NCBI RefSeq assembly: GCF_002081825.1
Contig: NZ_MUKU01000023.1
Span: forward strand, 1-64,000
Length of the DNA: 64,000 nt
Direction of reading: 5' to 3'
Origin: Chromobacterium haemolyticum
GTDB taxonomy: Bacteria; Pseudomonadota; Gammaproteobacteria; Burkholderiales; Chromobacteriaceae
Shown: piece by piece, positions 43,017 through 51,494 of the stretch
Numbering within the stretch: position 1 is the stretch's first letter
Layout of the letters: every line of letters begins with the position of its first letter
The notes under the pieces: model-generated
The model's input: only the letters and a program-made list of their open reading frames with translations
Database searches by the model: none
Told to the model about the DNA's origin: nothing
Made by a program: the position numbers and the translations under genes

Positions 43017-44894
43017 ATGAAATCTCTTCGTAGCCGGCTGATCGCCTTGAACGCGCTATTGATGGCATTGTTCGGGCTGGTGCTCGTCGTCATCGTCTTC
43101 GTGCAGATGCGGACGGAAATACTGCAGGGTCTGGACCAGGAGTTCGAGGCCAGCCTCAAGGGGCAAAGCTCGGTGGTGACCACCTGGTTGGGAGAGAAGA
43201 AGCAGCAAATCGTCGCGCAAAGCACGATGGCGTCGGAGTCCGACGCCATTCGCTTCCTGAAAACCGGCGCCAAGGCCGGCGGCTTCAACGTCAACTACGC
43301 CGGCTACGCCGACGGCCGCTCGCTGTTTTCCGATGACTGGACAGCCCCGGCCGACTACAAGGTGGCCGACCGTGATTGGTACAAGCGCGCGAAGGAAAGC
43401 GGCCAGGCGGTGGTGACCGACCCCTATCTGGACGAAGCCACCAAGAAACTGACGGTAACCATTTCCGCGCCCTTCAACCACAACGGCGCTTTCGCCGGCG
43501 TGGTGGGCGGCGACGTGATGGTGGACGCGCTGGTGAAATCGGTGCTGGGCCTGAAAGTGCGCGGCAACGGCTACGCCTTCATCATGGACAAGAAGGGCAC
43601 GGTGATCGCCCATCCGCAAACCGACCTGGCCTTGAAGCCCATCACCAGCGTGGCGCCGGAACTGACGCCAGAGCGCTTGGCCGGCATCGTTAGCCACGAT
43701 CAGGCGTCGGAAGTGCAGATCGGCGACCAGGCCATGTTGTTGTCCGCGCAGGAAATCCCGGGAACCAACTGGGTGATGGCCTTGGCGGCGGACCGCGCCA
43801 CCGTGCTGGCGCCGTTGACCACCTTGCTGTATACCATCGCCGGCCTGACCACGCTGGTGTTCGTGCTGATGATCCCGTTGGCGAGCCTGGTGATAGGCCG
43901 CATGCTGGCCGGCCTGGTGCGGCTGAAGAACGCGATGGAGGACATCTCCCACGGCGAGGGCGATCTGACCTTGCGGCTGAAAGACGACGGCCAGGATGAG
44001 ATAGCCGCCACCGCGCGCGCCTTCAACACCTTCGTCGCCCAGTTGGCCCAGCTGTTCCGCGGCCTGAAGCAGGACGCGGCCGGCGTGGTCAACGGTGTGC
44101 AGGACGCCAGTCAATTGGTGGCCGGCGTGGCGGACAGCTCTCGCCACATTTCGGACGTGTCCTCGTCCAACGCGGCCACGCTGGAGCAGATCACGGTGTC
44201 GATCTCCCATATCGCCGACAGCGCGCGCCAGGCGGACGAACTGACCAGCCTGACCGGCGCCAGCCTGGAGGCCAGCGCCAGCAATATGCAGCGCCTGTCC
44301 AGCGGCATGGAGGGCACGGTGCAGTCGGTGCGGGGCCTGGAGTCCATGCTGTCCTCGCTGGACAAGCGCTCGCAGGAAATTTCCGGCATCACCAATGTGA
44401 TCCGCGACATCGCGGACCAGACCAACCTCCTGGCCTTGAACGCGGCGATCGAGGCGGCGCGCGCCGGCGAACAGGGCCGAGGCTTCGCTGTGGTGGCCGA
44501 CGAAGTGCGCAAGCTGGCCGAACGCACCGCCCAGGCCACGCTGGAGATCTCCAATATGGTCAGCGCGATCCGCGACGAAACCGGCCGCGCGGTCAACGAC
44601 GTCAACCAGACCGTGGCCGCAGTGGACGAGGGCGTGGAACTGACCCGCGAAGCGGTGGCCAAGATAGAGGAAATCCGCGCTTCGATGCTGGACGTGGTGG
44701 CCAAGATGAACGAGATTTCCGATTCCACCAGCGAACAGCACAAGGCGACCACCTTGATTGCGCAAAGCTCGGAGGCGATCAACGGCCATGTGCTGGAAAA
44801 CGACGACTCCTTGCAGAACGTCAGCAGCACGCTAACCGGCTTGTCGCTCAATGCCGGCAAGATGAATGCGGAGTTCAACAAGTTCCGTCTGTAA
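43017..44894 (+). CDS. Methyl-accepting chemotaxis protein with Cache sensor
   Basis: A 625-residue chemoreceptor. TM1 is at about 10-30 (LNALLMALFGLVLVVIVFV). The periplasmic dCache domain covers about 35-270 (SDDWTAPADYKVADRDWYKR, VVGGDVMVDALVKSVLGLKV). TM2 at about 280-305 leads into a HAMP domain. The conserved hairpin tip IRDIADQTNLLALNAAIEAA + RAGEQGRGFAVVADEVRKLA is at about 460-500. Cache receptors of this type often sense amino acids or organic acids, but the ligand is unknown. AAAAGGA six bases before ATG 43017 fixes the start. The stop codon TAA is shared with the flank of a MITE-like element. No C-terminal CheR-docking pentapeptide. Confidence 0.94.
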   Translation: MKSLRSRLIALNALLMALFGLVLVVIVFVQMRTEILQGLDQEFEASLKGQSSVVTTWLGEKKQQIVAQSTMASESDAIRFLKTGAKAGGFNVNYAGYADGRSLFSDDWTAPADYKVADRDWYKRAKESGQAVVTDPYLDEATKKLTVTISAPFNHNGAFAGVVGGDVMVDALVKSVLGLKVRGNGYAFIMDKKGTVIAHPQTDLALKPITSVAPELTPERLAGIVSHDQASEVQIGDQAMLLSAQEIPGTNWVMALAADRATVLAPLTTLLYTIAGLTTLVFVLMIPLASLVIGRMLAGLVRLKNAMEDISHGEGDLTLRLKDDGQDEIAATARAFNTFVAQLAQLFRGLKQDAAGVVNGVQDASQLVAGVADSSRHISDVSSSNAATLEQITVSISHIADSARQADELTSLTGASLEASASNMQRLSSGMEGTVQSVRGLESMLSSLDKRSQEISGITNVIRDIADQTNLLALNAAIEAARAGEQGRGFAVVADEVRKLAERTAQATLEISNMVSAIRDETGRAVNDVNQTVAAVDEGVELTREAVAKIEEIRASMLDVVAKMNEISDSTSEQHKATTLIAQSSEAINGHVLENDDSLQNVSSTLTGLSLNAGKMNAEFNKFRL

Positions 44895-45034
44895 GAACGT
44901 GTTTACGCTCTAGCGAGCTAAGGCGAGACAAGGCGAAAACGAGCGAAAAAGCGGAATGTACAGGTGGTACATGAGCATTTTGAGCTCGTTTTCAACGCCG
45001 TATCGCCGACGCGCAGTAGATCGTAAACAGGTTC
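44895..45034. repeat. MITE-like palindromic element, copy 2 (140 bp, inverted)
   Basis: It has the same length as copy 1 and, once reverse-complemented, the same body (GAACCTGTTTACGATC, GGCGATACGGCGTTGAAA, ATGCTCATGTACCACCTGTA). It is flanked by TAA on both sides (44892-44894 and 45035-45037). The left TAA is the stop codon of the chemoreceptor gene. No coding capacity. Confidence 0.88.
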
Positions 45035-45057
45035 TAAGACTGCGCGCGAAACAAAAT

Positions 45058-45089
45058 ACGGCCGGGGAGCATGCTCTTCCGGCCGTTTT
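45058..45089 (+). terminator. Rho-independent terminator beyond the MITE-like element
   Basis: ACGGCCGG (45058-45065) pairs with CCGGCCGT (45079-45086), followed by TTTTC. It is likely the original chemoreceptor terminator, displaced by the element insertion. Confidence 0.75.
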
Positions 45090-45289
45090 CATATTTGAAG
45101 GCTCCGCGTTCTTGCCGCGTATCCGGTAAAAAGGCCGCAACGCTTATAGGAAATCCAAGCTGGGTACGGCAAAGGGCATTTTCATCAAGTAGAGATGCTG
45201 GTTACTATGCGGGAGACGATATTCAGCGGATTTCAAAAAGCGTTTATCGAAACGGGGCCGGACGGTTGCGTTTCAGGCGCTGAAAACTT

Positions 45290-47140
45290 ATGACCGAATC
45301 GACTTCCGATGCCTTGCGCGCCGGGGCCTTGCTGGCGGCCGGCGACCTGAACGGCGCGCTGCTGGCCGCGCAAAGCGGTTTGCAGGCACAGGCGGACAAC
45401 GCCGAATTGTGGAACCTGCTGGGCGTGTGCGCCGCGCGGCTGGAGCAACTGGCGATGGCGGAGCAATGTTGGCGTCAGGCGCTGCAATGCGACCCGCGGA
45501 CCCCGGACGCCCATTACAATCTGGGCCGCTGTCTGATGGCGCAAGGCCAGTTGGCGCAGGCGGAAGCGCATTACTGCGCGGAACTGGCGCAGCGCCCGGA
45601 GCACGCCGCCTGCCAAGGCAATCTGGGCGTGCTGTTGGAGGAGGCGGGGCGGCTGGACGAGGCCGAGGCCCAGTATCGGCTGGCCTTGAGCTTGCGGCCG
45701 CAGTCCGCCGTCCATTGTTTCAACCTGGGCCGTTTATTGTATCGGCTGCGACCGGAAGAGGCCGAGGACTGCTTGCGACGGGCGCTGGCCTGCGAGCCAG
45801 ACGACGTCGACGCGCTCAATCTGCTGGGCCAGTTGCTGGCGGAGCGCGGCGAGCGGGGCGAGGCGGAAACGCTGTTACGCCGGGCGCTGTCGTTGGACGC
45901 AAGCCATGCCGGCGCGCTGACCAATCTGGGTTTGTTGTTGCAGGCGCAACGACGCTGGGCCGAGGCGGAAGCCTGCCTGAGCGCCGCGGTGGAACGCGCG
46001 CCGGAACAGGCGCAGGTGCTGGGCAATCTGGCCTTATGCCTGTGGCGGCAAGGGCGCAGCGCGGAAGCGGAGCCGCTGGCGCGCCACGCCTTGGCGCTGG
46101 AACAGGCCGGCGCGGAAGCGCATCAGCAATTGGCGCTGGCTCTGGCGCAGCAAGGCGGCTGGGAAGAGGCCGAAGCGACGCTGCGCGCCGGGTTGGACGC
46201 TCAGCCGCTGCACGCCGGGCTGCGCCGTAATCTGGGCTATCTGCTGCTGACCCAGCGGCGTTGGGGCGAGGGCTGGCCCTTGCACGAGGCCCGGCTGGAA
46301 ACCATGCCGTCGCCGGTCTTGACGTCGCCGCGCTGGCGCGGCGAGGCATTGACCGGCCGTCGTCTGTTGCTATGGTTCGAGCAGGGTTACGGCGACGCCT
46401 TGCAGATGGCGCGTTACTTGCCGCAGCTGTTGCGGCGCTCGCCTGGGAGCGTGGTCGCCGCTTGCAGGCCGGCCTTGCTGCCCTTGTTGGTGGCCCAAGG
46501 CTGGCCTGTGGAGTTCTTGCCGATAGTCGACCTGGACGGGCCGTGGCCCGAGCACGATTGTCATGTATTTTCGATGAGCTTGCCCGGCTTGTTGCAGCCG
46601 GAGCCGACGCCGGGGCCGGCGTATTTGCGCGCCGACGCCGCCGGCCGCGCCGCCTGGCGCGCGCGCTTGCCGGCCGGCGGACGCAAAATCGGGCTGGTGT
46701 GGCGCGGCAGGCCGGAGCACGAGTTCGATCATTGCCGCTCTTTGCCTGATCTGGAGACGCTGCTTCCCTTGTTGACATCGCCTGGCATCACTTGGCTGGC
46801 CTTGCAGCCGGAGTTGAACGAGGCGGAACGAGACGGGCTGCGCGCGCGCGGCGTGGAAGTACTGGGAGATGAACTGGCGGACTTCGCCGCCAGCGCCGCC
46901 TTGCTGGCGGAATTGGACGGGCTGGTGACGGTGGACACCGCCTTCGGTCACCTGGCCGGAGCCTTGGGACTGCCCTGCGTCTTATTGCTGTCGGCGCATC
47001 ACACCGACTGGCGCTGGGGGCTGGAGAGCGAAACCACGCCCTGGTATCCGGGGCATCGTTTGTTTCGCCAAAGCGAGCCGGGCGATTGGACCGAGCCCTT
47101 GGCGCGAGTCCTGTCGGCCGGCTTCGGCGCTATCGCCTGA
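45290..47140 (+). CDS. TPR protein with C-terminal GT9/SPINDLY-like domain
   Basis: A 616-residue protein. Residues about 1-330 form roughly nine tetratricopeptide repeats (PDAHYNLGRCLMAQGQLAQA, AACQGNLGVLLEEAGRLDEA and so on). Residues about 345-616 form a glycosyltransferase-9-like domain (WRGEALTGRRLLLWFEQGYG, then KIGLVWRGRPEHEFDHCRSL and LDGLVTVDTAFGHLAGALGL, PWYPGHRLFRQ). Such proteins occur with flagellar, pilus or surface glycosylation and may glycosylate proteins, but no partner locus is adjacent. It is cytoplasmic, with no signal peptide. ATG 45290 has only a weak ribosome site. Confidence 0.85.
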   Translation: MTESTSDALRAGALLAAGDLNGALLAAQSGLQAQADNAELWNLLGVCAARLEQLAMAEQCWRQALQCDPRTPDAHYNLGRCLMAQGQLAQAEAHYCAELAQRPEHAACQGNLGVLLEEAGRLDEAEAQYRLALSLRPQSAVHCFNLGRLLYRLRPEEAEDCLRRALACEPDDVDALNLLGQLLAERGERGEAETLLRRALSLDASHAGALTNLGLLLQAQRRWAEAEACLSAAVERAPEQAQVLGNLALCLWRQGRSAEAEPLARHALALEQAGAEAHQQLALALAQQGGWEEAEATLRAGLDAQPLHAGLRRNLGYLLLTQRRWGEGWPLHEARLETMPSPVLTSPRWRGEALTGRRLLLWFEQGYGDALQMARYLPQLLRRSPGSVVAACRPALLPLLVAQGWPVEFLPIVDLDGPWPEHDCHVFSMSLPGLLQPEPTPGPAYLRADAAGRAAWRARLPAGGRKIGLVWRGRPEHEFDHCRSLPDLETLLPLLTSPGITWLALQPELNEAERDGLRARGVEVLGDELADFAASAALLAELDGLVTVDTAFGHLAGALGLPCVLLLSAHHTDWRWGLESETTPWYPGHRLFRQSEPGDWTEPLARVLSAGFGAIA

Positions 47141-47149
47141 GCCGGCCGT

Positions 47150-48532
47150 TTACAACCACTTGCCTGGATTCATCAGCCGATCCGGGTCCAGCGCGGCCTT
47201 GAGCGAGCGCATCAGCTCCAGCGCCAGCGGGTCCTTGTAACGCTCCAGCCATTGGGGTTTGAGCTGGCCTATGCCGTGTTCGGCCGCCAGCGTGCCGCCC
47301 AGCCGGTAGACGTGGTCGTAGACGATGGCGTTGACCGCGGGCTCGTCGTCGAAGAGGTCGACGTTGCCGGGACGGGTATAGCTGATGTTGTAATGCAGAT
47401 TGCCGTCGCCGGCGTGGCCGAAAGCGACGATGCGCACGCCGGGGTAGGCTTGGCGCAGCGCGGCGCCGCAGTCGCGCACCAGTTGCGGCAACGCCGAAGT
47501 GGGCACAGCGATGTCGTGCTTGATGCTGGGCCCGTCCTGTTTCTGGATTTCCGAAATCTCTTCGCGCAGCAGCCACAGCTTGCGCCGCTCGGCCTCGCTT
47601 TGCGCCACCACCCCGTCGCGCGGGGCCTGCCCGGCCAACCAATCCAGCAGCGCCTCGTTCAGCGCGGCGTCGCCGCCGCCGTCGGACAACTCGATCAACA
47701 GCAGCCACGGCGCGGTGAACGGCAATTGACCGGGCCGGTGGCGTGCTATCGCCTGTTGGCAATCGGCCTCGATCACCTCGAAGGCGGTGAGGCGGTCGTC
47801 GAAGCGTTGGCGCAGGCCGTTGAGCCAGAGGATGGCGGTTTCTATGTCGTCGACGCCGATCAGTGCGGTGGCGCGGGCGCTGGGCAGCGGGAACAACTTC
47901 AGCGTGGCGGCGGTGATCAGGCCCAGCTGGCCCTCTGCGCCGATGAACCATTGCTTGAGATCCAGGCCGGTAGTGTCTTTGCGCAGGCCGGCCAGCGCGT
48001 CCAGCACTCGGCCGTCCGGCAGCACCACTTCCAGGCCCAGCGTCAGTTCGCGCATGGTGCCGTAGCGCAGCACCGCCACGCCGCCGGCGTTGGTGGACAG
48101 GTTGCCGCCGATCTGGCAGCTGCCTTCCGAGGCCAGCGACAGCGGAAACAGCCGTCCGGCCTGTTCCGCGGCCAGCTGTACTTCGCGCAACGTGGCGCCG
48201 GCCTCCACGGTGATGGCGTTGTTGTCCGCGTCCAGCTTGCGCACGGCGCGCAGCCGCCGCATCGCCACCACCAATTGGCGACCGCTGGCGTCCGGCGTGG
48301 CCGCGCCGCAGGTGGAGGTGTTGCCGCCTTGCGGCACAATGGCCACTTGGTGGCGGCGGCAGAGTTTGACCAGCTCGGCGGCCTCGACCGTGCTGCTAGG
48401 CAGCGCCACCGCCAGCGGGCGGCCCTGGTAGCGGCGGCGCCAGTCCAGGGTGTAGGGCGCGGTGTCGGCGGCGTCGGTCAGCAGGTGGGCCGGGCCGATC
48501 AGAGCCGCGATGGCCTGGAGAAAATCGTGCAT
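47150..48532 (-). CDS. FAD-linked 2-hydroxyacid oxidase/dehydrogenase (GlcD/Dld-like)
   Basis: A 460-residue VAO/PCMH-type flavoenzyme. The FAD-binding half has VAIVPQGGNTSTCGAATPDA and FPLSLASEGSCQIGGNLSTN + AGGVAVLRYGTMRE. The C-terminal half carries FGHAGDGNLHYNISYTRPGN and the end motif GGTLAAEHGIGQLKPQWLER, typical of GlcD, D-lactate and D-2-hydroxyglutarate dehydrogenases. It oxidises a 2-hydroxyacid and passes electrons to a quinone or protein acceptor. There is no GlcE/GlcF partner here. It is the last gene of a six-gene minus-strand run, one base after the cupin stop. Confidence 0.87.
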   Translation of the reverse strand: MHDFLQAIAALIGPAHLLTDAADTAPYTLDWRRRYQGRPLAVALPSSTVEAAELVKLCRRHQVAIVPQGGNTSTCGAATPDASGRQLVVAMRRLRAVRKLDADNNAITVEAGATLREVQLAAEQAGRLFPLSLASEGSCQIGGNLSTNAGGVAVLRYGTMRELTLGLEVVLPDGRVLDALAGLRKDTTGLDLKQWFIGAEGQLGLITAATLKLFPLPSARATALIGVDDIETAILWLNGLRQRFDDRLTAFEVIEADCQQAIARHRPGQLPFTAPWLLLIELSDGGGDAALNEALLDWLAGQAPRDGVVAQSEAERRKLWLLREEISEIQKQDGPSIKHDIAVPTSALPQLVRDCGAALRQAYPGVRIVAFGHAGDGNLHYNISYTRPGNVDLFDDEPAVNAIVYDHVYRLGGTLAAEHGIGQLKPQWLERYKDPLALELMRSLKAALDPDRLMNPGKWL

Positions 48533-48533
48533 G

Positions 48534-49049
48534 TCAGAAAGGGCCTCCGGCCGTGCGCAGCAGGTCGGGCAAGCCGTCGTGATCGCCCTGCGGGCGCTCG
48601 GGCGCGTCGCTCCAGTGCTGAGGGCCGATGGCGGCGTTGCGTGCAGGGTGCAGCGGGTAATGCACCTGGTTGTCGGTGCGGTTGACGTCGCCGACGCAGA
48701 GCAGGCGCACTGGCTGCGCGGTGTTGTTGATGAAAGTGTGGGCCAGGCCGGTGCCGGCCTTGAAGCCGACTGAATCGCCCGGTCGCAGCCGGTGCAGCGC
48801 GCCGTCCAGCCAGACGTCGGGCTCGCCCTCCAGCACGTGGACGAATTCATCCTCGGTTTTTTCGGCGTGCGGCCAACTGGTGCGTTGGCCCGGCGCCAAG
48901 AGTTCGTGATGGATGCCCAGCCGGGCGAAGCCGTAATGCTTGCCCAGCGCCGCGCCGCGCGCCAGCGGCTCCCGGCTGTCGGGGTAGCTTTGCGAGCGGG
49001 CTTCGATCAACTCGCTCCAGTGTTGGATGCAATCGGGACGGGAGGACAT
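48534..49049 (-). CDS. Cupin domain protein
   Basis: A 171-residue single-cupin protein. The first motif region is HHELLAPGQRTSWPHAEKTE + DEFVHVLEG (His, His and Glu ligands of the metal site). The second is GTGLAHTFINNT with the last His. It may bind a divalent metal and act as an isomerase or dioxygenase on a small acid, but the substrate is unknown. It is tightly packed between the GST and the FAD oxidase genes, so a shared catabolic role is likely. Confidence 0.83.
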   Translation of the reverse strand: MSSRPDCIQHWSELIEARSQSYPDSREPLARGAALGKHYGFARLGIHHELLAPGQRTSWPHAEKTEDEFVHVLEGEPDVWLDGALHRLRPGDSVGFKAGTGLAHTFINNTAQPVRLLCVGDVNRTDNQVHYPLHPARNAAIGPQHWSDAPERPQGDHDGLPDLLRTAGGPF

Positions 49050-49068
49050 GGAGGGGCTCCGTGGGCGG

Positions 49069-49692
49069 TCAGTCGGGAATGTCCGGCGCCATCAGCACGT
49101 TGGGGTGCTGCCAGCCCGGTTGCTGGGCGATGCGTTCCAGCCAGGCTTCTACTCGCGGCCAGCCGGCGATGTCGAGGCCGGCGTCGGCCAGCCACCATAG
49201 ATAGGCGCTGGCGGAAAGGTCGGCGATGCTCAGCCGCTGGCCGGCGAGATAGGGTTGTTCGGCCAGCGCGGCGTCCAAGGTGTCCAGATCGGCGCGCGCG
49301 CGCTGTTCCAGCCAGGCTTCCACTTCCGGCTGCGGCAGGCGGTTCAGCCGCGACCAGCGCAGATTGGGCACCGACAGACCAATGCGGTTGGCTTCCCAGC
49401 TCAGCCATTCGCGCACGGTTTCCCGGCTGCCGTGCTCGCCGCTGAGCTGACCGAAATTATTGGCCAGCCATTGCAGGATGGCGTTGGACTGGCACAGCGC
49501 GGTGCCGTCGGCCACCAGCACCGGCACTTCGCCGAAGCGGCTGGCGGCGCGGAAATCCTCCGGCCGCTGCTCGCGCGGCACGGCCAGGTCCACATGGAGG
49601 TAATCATGGGAAACATCGGCCAGCATCAGCGCCAGGCGCACCTTGTAGCTGTGGCCGGACAGGCGGTTGCCGTAAAGAGTCAGAGTGGTCAT
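49069..49692 (-). CDS. Glutathione S-transferase family protein
   Basis: A 207-residue GST. The thioredoxin-like N-terminal domain has LYGNRLSGHSYKVRLALMLA and the glutathione-contact motifs GEVPVLVADGTALCQSNAIL (cis-Pro and SNAI). The helical C-terminal domain has the N-capping box RLSIADLSASAYLWWLADAG. The Ser in RLSGHSYKV may activate glutathione, as in beta/theta-type enzymes. The start overlaps the symporter stop (ATGA-type, 49689-49692). Confidence 0.88.
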   Translation of the reverse strand: MTTLTLYGNRLSGHSYKVRLALMLADVSHDYLHVDLAVPREQRPEDFRAASRFGEVPVLVADGTALCQSNAILQWLANNFGQLSGEHGSRETVREWLSWEANRIGLSVPNLRWSRLNRLPQPEVEAWLEQRARADLDTLDAALAEQPYLAGQRLSIADLSASAYLWWLADAGLDIAGWPRVEAWLERIAQQPGWQHPNVLMAPDIPD

Positions 49693-51200
49693 GAGCGTTG
49701 GGATCGATTCGAAGTTTGGCTAGTCGATGATACCGCCGTTGCGCCGCGGCGCGAACCCAGCCAAGCCAGCGCAAAGGCCAGCGGCACGGAGAACAGCGCC
49801 GGGTTGGCGTAAGGGAACAGCGGCTTGGCGTGGCCCAGCGCGCCCACCCACACAGCGGGGCCGGCCACGATCAGCGCCGCCGCCGCGACAAGCCCGCCCT
49901 GGCTGCCCCACAGCGCGCCGCGCGCGCTGAGGCCGGGCCAGTGAAGGGCGAGCAGCAGTACCGGGAAATTGGCCGAGGCGGCGATGGCGAAGGCCAGGCC
50001 CATCAGGAAGGCGATGTTTTGTTGCTGGAACAGCGTGGACAGCAGCAGCGCCAGCAGACCCAGGCCGACGGTGGCCCATCGCGACACCCGCAATTCGGCG
50101 TGGGCGTCGGCGCGGCCGCGGCGCCACCAGGCGGCGTAGAGATCGTGGCTGATGGCGCTGGCGCCGGCCATGGCCAGGCCGGCCACCACCGCCAGGATGG
50201 TGGCGAAGGCCACCGCCGCCACCAGGCCCTGCCAGGCCGGGCCGCCCAATAGAGTGGCTAGGTGGATGGCGGCCATATTGCCGCCGCCCAGCAGCTTGCC
50301 GGCGGCGTCGTGGAAGCCGGGTTCCGGTCCCACCAGCGCCAGCGCGCCGTAGCCGATGACAATGTTGACGGCGAAGAACAGCGCGATCAGTCCGGTGGCG
50401 AAGCAGGCGGACTGCCGCGCGGCGCGCCGGTCCGGCACGGTGAAGAAGCGCATCAGCACATGGGGAAGGCCCAGCAGGCCCAGGCAGAGCCCCAGGCCCA
50501 GCGACAGGACTTCCAGCGGATCGCTCAGCGCCGGGCTGGGCAGGAAGGCCTGAGGCCCGCGCAGCGCCTCGGCGGCGGCGAACAGCCGCGTCGGATCGCC
50601 GCCGAAGCGCGCGAGCACGCCGCCGGCCAGCAGCAGCGCGCAGCCGAACATCAGCACCGCCTTGACCATCTGCACCCAGGTGGTGGCCAGCATGCCGCCC
50701 AGCGCCACGTAGAGCACCATCAGCGCGCCCACCAGGCTCACGGCGGCCAGATAGGGGAGGCCGAACAGCAGCTCGATCAGCTTGCCTGCGCCCACCATCT
50801 GCACGATCAGATAAAACAGCGTCACCGTCAGCGAGTTGATGCTGGCGGCCAGCCGCACTCCGTTGTGGTCGAAGCGTCGGCCCAGCACCGCGGCGGCGGT
50901 GTAGCAGCCGCTGCCGCGTAACTTTTCCGCCAACAGCAGCAGCAATAGCGGCCAGCCGGCCAGGGTGCCGACGGCGTAGGCCAGCGAATCGTAGCCCTGG
51001 GACAGATATAGGCCGGCGGCGCCGAGGAAGGCCGCCGCGGACAGGTAGTCTCCGGCCAGAGCCAGCCCGTTCTGCCAGCCGCGGATGCGGCCGCCTGCGG
51101 TGTAGAAGTCGCCGGCCGATGCGGTGCGCCGTGCGGCGGCGGCGGTGATGGCCAGGGTCAGCAACACGAATAAAAGGAAAAAGGCGGAGGCGTGAGTCAT
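49689..51200 (-). CDS. Sodium:solute symporter (ActP-like)
   Basis: A 503-residue SSS-family transporter with about 13 membrane helices. It starts MTHASAFFLLFVLLTLAITA and shows the family markers DFYTAGGRIRGWQNGLALAG + DYLSAAAFLGAAGL and LPHVLMRFFTVPD, close to ActP acetate permeases. It probably imports a short carboxylate with Na+. ATG 51200 overlaps the DUF485 stop by four bases, the same DUF485-ActP order as yjcH-actP in E. coli. The linked oxidase suggests glycolate, lactate or a related hydroxyacid as substrate. Confidence 0.88.
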   Translation of the reverse strand: MTHASAFFLLFVLLTLAITAAAARRTASAGDFYTAGGRIRGWQNGLALAGDYLSAAAFLGAAGLYLSQGYDSLAYAVGTLAGWPLLLLLLAEKLRGSGCYTAAAVLGRRFDHNGVRLAASINSLTVTLFYLIVQMVGAGKLIELLFGLPYLAAVSLVGALMVLYVALGGMLATTWVQMVKAVLMFGCALLLAGGVLARFGGDPTRLFAAAEALRGPQAFLPSPALSDPLEVLSLGLGLCLGLLGLPHVLMRFFTVPDRRAARQSACFATGLIALFFAVNIVIGYGALALVGPEPGFHDAAGKLLGGGNMAAIHLATLLGGPAWQGLVAAVAFATILAVVAGLAMAGASAISHDLYAAWWRRGRADAHAELRVSRWATVGLGLLALLLSTLFQQQNIAFLMGLAFAIAASANFPVLLLALHWPGLSARGALWGSQGGLVAAAALIVAGPAVWVGALGHAKPLFPYANPALFSVPLAFALAWLGSRRGATAVSSTSQTSNRSQRS

Positions 51201-51421
51201 CGGCTCTCCGAGTCGTCGGCGCGGCCGGCGGCCAGCGCGTAGCCGGCGGCCAGCAGGAAGAACAGCAGAAACATGGCCAGCGCCAGCAGAACAGACGCCG
51301 GCCAGCCGGCGAACTTGGCGCCGAGCCAGGCCGGGCGCAGCGCCAGCAGCAAGTAGTAGCCGAGGCAGCCTGCGGCGGCGGTCCAGGCCAGCCGGCGGGA
51401 GAGAGAGGTGGCGCGCGTCAT
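51197..51421 (-). CDS. DUF485 membrane protein (YjcH-like)
   Basis: A 74-residue protein with two membrane helices (RLAWTAAAGCLGYYLLLALR and VLLALAMFLLFFLLAAGYAL). DUF485 proteins are encoded just before ActP-type symporters and are thought to assist them. It overlaps the symporter gene by four bases and starts 73 bases after the CdaR-type gene on the same strand. Confidence 0.87.
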   Translation of the reverse strand: MTRATSLSRRLAWTAAAGCLGYYLLLALRPAWLGAKFAGWPASVLLALAMFLLFFLLAAGYALAAGRADDSESR

Positions 51422-51494
51422 GGCAGGGTGTTAGGGAGAAAAGCGCTAGTGTAGCGCATCCGGCCATCATGCCGCGGCCATCGACGAGCGAGTG

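Noticed and set aside
43056-44789. 577-codon minus-strand frame across the chemoreceptor
   Set aside because: Shadow of the complete Cache-HAMP-MCP gene, with His/Gln/Gly-biased composition.
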